Source of the DNA: Aporrectodea caliginosa
Lineage: Eukaryota > Annelida > Clitellata > Crassiclitellata > Lumbricidae
Direction: 5' to 3'
Length of the DNA: 64,000 bases
NCBI GenBank assembly: GCA_020284085.1
Contig: JACEVL010000208.1
Coordinates: 872,501-936,500 of the forward strand
The notes beneath the pieces are model-generated. The model saw nothing but the letters and a program-made list of their open reading frames with translations, searched no databases and was not told the DNA's origin. Made by a program: the position numbers and the translations under genes. Every line of letters begins with the position of its first letter. Position 1 is the stretch's first letter. Shown here piece after piece: positions 58,951-64,000 of this stretch.

Positions 58951-59527
58951 TTTTATCCCGTAGTTTAGGTTGGTAAATTATTTGAATGTCTTCAATGCCG
59001 TACTTGACGTTGGTAAATAAGCAGTCTACCTATATCCATGATAACTATCATAAATACCGCTTTCATTTCATCGTGAAATTTTTCATCAATCCAGCTTCCA
59101 TTTCGTGAAAAAAATTATCCAACTTCTATTTAACCAACAAAATATTTTTCATCAATGGAACTTTTATTTATGCAAAGAACTATTCTCATGGGTCCAGCTT
59201 CTACTTACGGAAACAATTATTTTCATCATTCCAGCTTCTATTGCATAAAAAACTGAGCTTCATCAGTCCAGCTTCTATTTATGGTAAAATTCTATCCATA
59301 ATATTTTTTAATAGAAGTTGCGCCTTTTTTTCATGACATGGAAGCTGGATTGATTAAAAAAAATTCTTCATGAAATGGAAGCAGGATTCATGATAGTTAT
59401 CATGCACATAGGTAGACTGCTTACTTACCAACGTAAAGTACGGCATTGAAGACATTCACATGATTTAACGTAAAATACGGCATTGAAGACATTCACATGA
59501 TTTACTAACCTAAACTACGGGATAACC
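58951..59527. mobile_element. array-bearing element E, foldback derivative
   Basis: Both halves carry the right-hand end of the family, in opposite orientation: the left half begins with ATCCCGTAGTTTAGGTTGG and TCTTCAATGCCGTACTTGAC, the right half ends with the complementary blocks. The array units point one way up to about 59290 and the other way after it. The right flank is CTTTTACC (59528-59535); the left (58943-58950, CTTTTCTT) matches at five positions, and the outermost GG has become TT. The target is the start of repeat copy Y. In the right half the terminal GTAAAxTACGGCATTGAAGA block is duplicated. Confidence 0.7.
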
Positions 59528-59529
59528 CT

Positions 59530-59935
59530 TTTACCGAATTAGCATTATGGCTATATTGGCCAGTAATATTAGACAAAATTTCCCCATTGAATCATTCTTA
59601 CCTGAGGATAATTTTTTTAGAAAATACAAACAATAACTTCTAAAATGATGGCGCATTGGATAATACACCGGCATACAGAGCGAGAGGTACCGAGATCGAG
59701 GACCGTACGCGGATAAGATTTAAATCTTCTGTCATTTGTGTTCTTGTGAATTGTTTCAATTGCGTAATTGTACACTGTAACCGGTTGCGGTTTGTCAACC
59801 GGATTGTTTCAATAAAGAATATTATTATTATTATATATTAAACATTAATTCTATATGCTACCATATTATGCTACTAGAGGTCGTTGATTAAGACGAGCCA
59901 GCATAATTATGACGTCACAATCAACGACCTCATGG
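59530..59935. repeat. unclassified long repeat, copy Y, first part
   Basis: Matches 51714-51930. It is interrupted at about 59655-59825 by a LINE 3' end (TGTAACCGGTTGCGGTTTGT, CAATAAAGAATATT and an ATT tail). Confidence 0.6.
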
Positions 59936-60039
59936 TCAAACTAGACGTAGGCCATAGACATCTTATATATAACTAGATGTTTGCCCGTCCTAAGACGGTT
60001 GAAAGAAACGTTTACTCCAATGTGCAAATTGAGCATGAC

Positions 60040-60340
60040 ATTAGTAAGTAAGTGTGTTCTTTATTAAACACTGGCAAACGCACAGCGCTGTACATACAAA
60101 GTTATCAAATAGTTGCAGAAAAGTTAGTAAATAATAATGAAACTACTGCTTCTTCTGCTGATAATTAAACTAAAAACATTGTGGCCTAGCTGTACAACAT
60201 CCAAGCCAGGAAACAGCGCCTGGTGAGGGAATCAAATCTAGAAAGAACACGGTTGTGTGCGCCTTGGTGCAGATCTTGACAGTATATAAAAAAAGGGGCT
60301 AGGAGGTAATGGAGGATATGTCCAGGATGACTAAAGGTCT
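60040..60340 (-). repeat. LINE 3' end inserted in the Helitron tail
   Basis: A reversed TTAC tail (about 60041-60052) followed by GTTCTTTATTAAACACTGGC is the layout of other reversed LINE ends here. It may extend to about 60330; the border with the Helitron is not sharp. Confidence 0.4.
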
Positions 60341-60347
60341 TGAAAGT

Positions 60348-61368
60348 TCATGAAATTGCGAAAATCTCATTGTAAACAATGTTTTGCGTATAAATCTTTT
60401 CGTTGTTTTGAAGTTTTCCTTGAAGATGGCCTTCTTTGATAAAAACTGTCAACTCGTGTGGATTCTTAGATCTTGATAACGCAACGTAGAGTTGGCCATG
60501 AGAGAAGACTGGCTCATTCAAATGGACACCTACATATTCAAATGTTTGCCTCTGAGATTTGTTGATGGTCATTGCATATGCAGGAATGATTGGAAATTGG
60601 CGTCGTTTCAAGATAAATGGAAGATTGATGTCACTTGGTGCCAAATCAATTCGTGGAATAAAAACCACATCGCCTCTGTTGCATTGAGAAACAATTTCTG
60701 CTGTGATGAAATGATTGTGAAGCGATTTGATAACCAGCCGGGTTCCGTTGCAAAGTCCTTTTTTTGGATTTAAATTGCGGAGGAGCATAATAATTATTCC
60801 GACTTTCAGCAGCAATCTATGGGGTGGCATTCCTGAAGGTGTTTGTTGATGAAGGAACTCTGGCGGATAATTCAATTCGTCTGCTGGATCTTCGGAAGTG
60901 ATTGAATCGGCGCTGTTGTAAACATGAAGTGTTCCAGGAAGTTTGTCAATAATCTCAATGTTCATTTGAAGTGTGTCTTTGTTCGTTGGGGCTAAAATGG
61001 CACGTCGTGCAAGATCTTCAATTGGTATTTCATTTATATTTTGGCCATAAATCGAATCGATGAGATTGTCGCTAATGACCATTTCACTTGGTATTTGAAT
61101 TGAGTTCCTTGGTACTCCTGGTAACTCTGGCAAATTTCCTGAGCCAACATTCAACAGCCACTGATTATGCTCATTTCGACCTTCACTTCGCATGTTTGTT
61201 ACTAATGAGAGTTTTGTAAAAAGGTACCACAAATCGCTTGATTTTATGCAGCTCTCGATGACATCTACACGTGTACCTCTTGCAACTACAGGTAACTACA
61301 GGTAAGGTTTGTCGGAAATCTCCACCGATTACAACAACTTTGCCTCCAAATGGAAATTCAGATTTCAT
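60348..61368 (-). pseudogene. Helitron Pif1-like helicase, frameshifted C-terminal part
   Basis: 61368-61294 reads FPFGGKVVVIGGDFRQTLPV, the helicase 'GGDFRQ.LPV' motif. Frame 61232-60348 (294 aa) follows: LFTKLSLVTNMR, PVQ-like loop sequence, LRNLNPKKGLCNGTRLVI (conserved NGTRL), AYAMTINKSQRQTFEYVGV (family AxTINKSQGQT, here R for G) and HGQLYVALSRSKNPHELTVF (motif VI). The frame break is a 10-bp tandem duplication AACTACAGGT at 61284-61293 and 61294-61303; taking out one copy joins the two parts. Rep and N-terminal helicase parts are not visible upstream, so the element is 5' truncated or diverged. Inactive. Confidence 0.85.
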
Positions 61369-61546
61369 AATGTCACGAAGCAGACGATCTATGCAACGGA
61401 AACCTAACTGACACTCACAAGCCCAGTAAACTTACCCACTATATACATCTGCCCGCGATATTATAAGTTTGCAGTTCAAATTCCTTCAATTACGGCTTAC
61501 CAATAAATTTATCAATATTTCACGTAAAACAAATGCAACGCGAAGT

Positions 61547-61793
61547 TAGAAAGAAACAGCTTACGTAAATAATTATTTTAATCAATCCAGCTTCTATTGA
61601 AACGAAAACTTAGTTTCATCCATCCAGCTTCTATTTACGGGAAAAATGATTTCGATCAGTTAATATTCTGTTTAAACACAGGAATGTTTTCATCATCCCA
61701 ATTCCATTTAGGGAAACAATTTTTTAATCGATCCAGCTTCCTTTTTAAAGTGACGATATAGAATAATTTAGCAACGTAAAATACGGTTGAACC
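61547..61793 (-). mobile_element. array element H, truncated
   Basis: Reversed. The end GGTTCAACCGTATTTTACG (from 61793) then TTGCTAAATTATTC resembles the ends of elements F and G. About six TCAATCCAGCTTCTATTT-type units follow, and the other end is missing. Confidence 0.6.
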
Positions 61794-61799
61794 GATAAT

Positions 61800-62060
61800 T
61801 GCATATACTAACTAATGAAGTAAAGAACTGAGAGGGGTATCGAAAGAATGTAAAAAATATAGTAAAGTACGAATAAATACTATATTTATTTTAACATCGA
61901 TCAAAACAAAGAATGTTACAAAAACATAGAAATGGAAAGCATAGAAATGTGAAACGAAAAAGCGTTAATTGCTGCCCTCTGGCGATTCAATTTTTTAAAA
62001 CGGTCATACTTCGATTCTTTGAAAAACTTAATCGATAAGGTGGTGTGGTTGAACACGACT
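61800..62060. other. no recognised feature
   Basis: AT-rich, nothing supported. Confidence 0.4.
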
Positions 62061-62064
62061 TTAC

Positions 62065-62520
62065 AGAACTGACTCTAACGAAGGTACTGACCACCTTCGG
62101 AAAGTTCGGAGGTTCGCTGTTTGTCGCCGTCTATCGAATGACGCACGCGAATCGCCTTCGGCGATTGGCGTGGTCCTCTAACTAAGGTACTTTGCTGTTT
62201 GTCGCCGTCTATCGAATGACGCACGCGAATCGCCTTCGGCGATTGGCGTGGTCCTCTAACTAAGGTACTGACCACCTTCGGTGGTTTGCTGTTTGTCGCC
62301 GTCTATCGAATGACGCACGCGAATCGCCTTCGGCGATTGGCGTGGTCTTGTAACGAAGGTATGGCGTGGTCCTCTAACGAAGGTAGCCTACTCAGCACCT
62401 TCGGTGGTTCGCTGAATGACGCACGCGAAACGCCTTCGGCGTTTGGCGTGGACAGCACGCGAAACGCCTTCGGCGTTTGGCGTGGCCCTCTGTTTGTCGC
62501 CATCTGGCGAATGACGCAGT
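62065..62520. repeat. minisatellite with hairpin-forming units
   Basis: Units of about 85-90 bp with GTTTGTCGCCGTCTATCGAA, TGACGCACGCG and TGGCGTGGTCCTCTAAC start near 62114, 62197 and 62290; shorter variants follow to 62520. Each unit includes a hairpin such as AATCGCCTTCGGCGATT or AACGCCTTCGGCGTTT. Frames here are repeat artefacts. Confidence 0.85.
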
Positions 62521-62759
62521 GAGAAGTGACGCTTGAAGACAGAAAGACGCACGTTCATTTCTGTTTCATTATATTATTAACTAGACAGAGCTTCCTGTGT
62601 TGAGCTGCCCAGTGACGTCGAAGCAGCCGATGATGGGCGATAATAGAACATAAAACAGAGAGTACATGGTATGCGCGTCTAAATATAGATATCGATGCGC
62701 AATCATACGTCAATGGGGAGCCAACATGGCGCCCAGCCAAAACAGTAACGAGGCTTCAG

Positions 62760-64000
62760 TAAAAATCACGTGATACCACCGGCCTGACGTAGGCCCTAAT
62801 ATTTGAAGAACACTGTTAAGCAAAAGCTTTTATAGCGCCATGCTTTATTGAGTGATCCATCGGTCGCTGGTCACTTTAATATTAAAAATCGTTGCTCAGC
62901 TGTGAAGGAACGCATCAAAAAAGAATTAGCAAATGTCATGACCTGCAGCATGTATTGACCGATGTGGTGCTGCTTGTTGGTTTATGGAATATTCTTACAC
63001 ATAATGAGAGATCATGGCATGTCTACTTATGCGCTGCATGACGTTGCTATGGCAACCACTGTGTCAAACCTAATGTATGCCTCCCCTGCCTGGTAGGGGT
63101 ATGCCAGTGAGAATGAAATGGATAAATTACAAAGTATGCTAAACAGGATGAAGCTTATTTACTACCCCAAGCGTTGTAGGTAACTCGATCCCAAGTCGCT
63201 GATTCTGGCTTAGCCTATTTGGGATTAGGCCTATTTGTCGGGAACCACGTCATAATTATGTTCTCCGAGGAATCTTCCCACCTACACAGCGAAACAAAAT
63301 AATAATTATAAAGTACGTCCTCGAATTCCTAATTTTATTCTCCCCATTAATGATAAATGTAGGCTAATTACCGCGAATCGTGTTTAAATATATATATATT
63401 AATTGTGACATAATTACTTATATTTTTCTTGAATCATTAACTCTGGCATGAGTCTATTAACTAATCGTGTTTCTTGTAACCTGTTGCGTTTTGTCAAAAC
63501 TGGATTATTTTTAAATTAAACGAATATTGATTGATAATAGCAGTTTTGCAGCTTTATAAAATATTGTAGTAGGCAACAGCAACTTGCTGTAGTAAGTTGC
63601 TGTGCATTGATTAAAATTTGAATCGAAATATGGCGGTAGGCTACCTATATCGATTAAAATCTAATTCTAAAATAATTGCTAGTCGATTCACTGCAGCTAA
63701 TTCTATTCTAATTCTAATTGATTAGCTACAAGATTTTACTAATTCTAATCGATTAGCAATTGCAGCTAGACGTTGCCTACATGTAGGCTACACATGTATG
63801 GTAACCATTCAGTCACTTTTAAATTTGGAGAACTTGCACACTGTGTTAGTGGGCTATAATGAACCAGCTCTCCATTAGTCTGTTCACTTCATTCTTCCTA
63901 TTAGGCTACTATTTAAGTGTCAGAAATAGAAATTTTGCAAATGGCACTGTTAATAGTTTGTATAAGTCTAACTCTTTAGTGCTCTGGCACGTTTACATTT
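62760..64000. repeat. unclassified long repeat, copy Y, second part
   Basis: 62785-63000, 63535-63620 and 63650-63980 match copy X at 51940-52140, 52140-52230 and 53960-54310. A LINE (63025-63535) interrupts it. Near 63655-63760 both copies have a simple ATTCTAATCGATTAGC-type stretch. Confidence 0.6.
63025..63540 (+). mobile_element. LINE RT C-terminal fragment and 3' end
   Basis: DVAMATTVSNLMYASPAW, a stop in place of the second Trp (TGGTAGGGG), then GYASENEMDKLQSMLNRMKL and IYYPK. This is the 'ASPAWWG' region of jockey/CR1-like proteins, as in the LINE at 46384. The 3' end is TGTAACCTGTTGCGTTTTGT and AAACGAATATTGATTGA. Frames are broken further on. Confidence 0.65.

Larger units (their letters stand above)
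59973..61430 (-). mobile_element. Helitron 3' part with Pif1-like helicase
   Basis: On the minus strand the element ends CTAG (59976-59973), followed by T. Eight bases before CTAG is a hairpin (59985-59998, CCGTC/GACGG stem, 4-nt loop). A subterminal hairpin plus CTRR inserted before T is the Helitron 3' end. Upstream on the same strand is Pif1-family helicase sequence. The 5' end is not recognised. Confidence 0.8.

Noticed and set aside
62075..62522. Repeat proteins on both strands
   Set aside because: Readings of the minisatellite.

Overview
The window looks like nuclear DNA of an invertebrate animal, most likely marine: AT-rich, with intron-poor C2H2 zinc-finger genes, many CR1/L2- or jockey-like LINE pieces, and DNA transposons of several superfamilies. 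No bacterial gene, CRISPR array or virus is visible. An echinoderm or similar deuterostome is my guess from general appearance only; no marker gene proves it. Genes are sparse. Two zinc-finger genes are intact (7748-9010 +, 41367-42857 -), one is decayed (57095-58235 +), and a zinc-finger gene tail survives at 655-1080. A two-exon THAP-domain protein (48674-50414 +) sits inside a transposon. A possible gene of short phase-1 exons lies on the minus strand at 26.9-29.5 kb. Layout: 0-7.4 kb, LINE 3' ends, a hAT element (2157-3417), a piggyBac-type MITE (4033-4818), a LINE C-terminus and the first tandem-array transposon (6943-7428). 7.7-9.6 kb, zinc-finger gene and tail. 9.8-13.4 kb, hAT and LINE remnants. 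14.3-23.8 kb, a 90-bp tandem repeat, then about 8 kb of layered satellite. 24-30 kb, SINE and LINE pieces and the candidate gene. 30.7-38.5 kb, a run of hAT, Mutator-like and TA-flanked elements, several nested in LINEs. 39-46 kb, LINE, second zinc-finger gene, a 277-bp perfect ATTG tract and a hAT element. 46-51.6 kb, one LINE split by a hAT element (itself split by a Mutator-like foldback) and by a THAP-bearing P-like element (itself split by an array element). 51.6-64 kb, two copies of an unclassified repeat, one hit by piggyBac and the other by a Helitron and LINEs, plus a cluster of array elements. Two signals look new to me. First, a family of roughly 0.5-kb transposons, flanked by 8-bp (sometimes 8-9-bp) duplications, carries an internal array of ten units of about 37-38 bp. 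The unit order is shared between two TIR subfamilies, and one subfamily shares its ends with the THAP-bearing element; a related array also sits in a Mutator-like foldback. Second, the palindrome TAGGCCTA occurs 28 times. Where it falls in repeat coding sequence or in a duplicated tail, removing six bases restores the expected sequence, so it behaves like an insertion or excision scar at TA sites.
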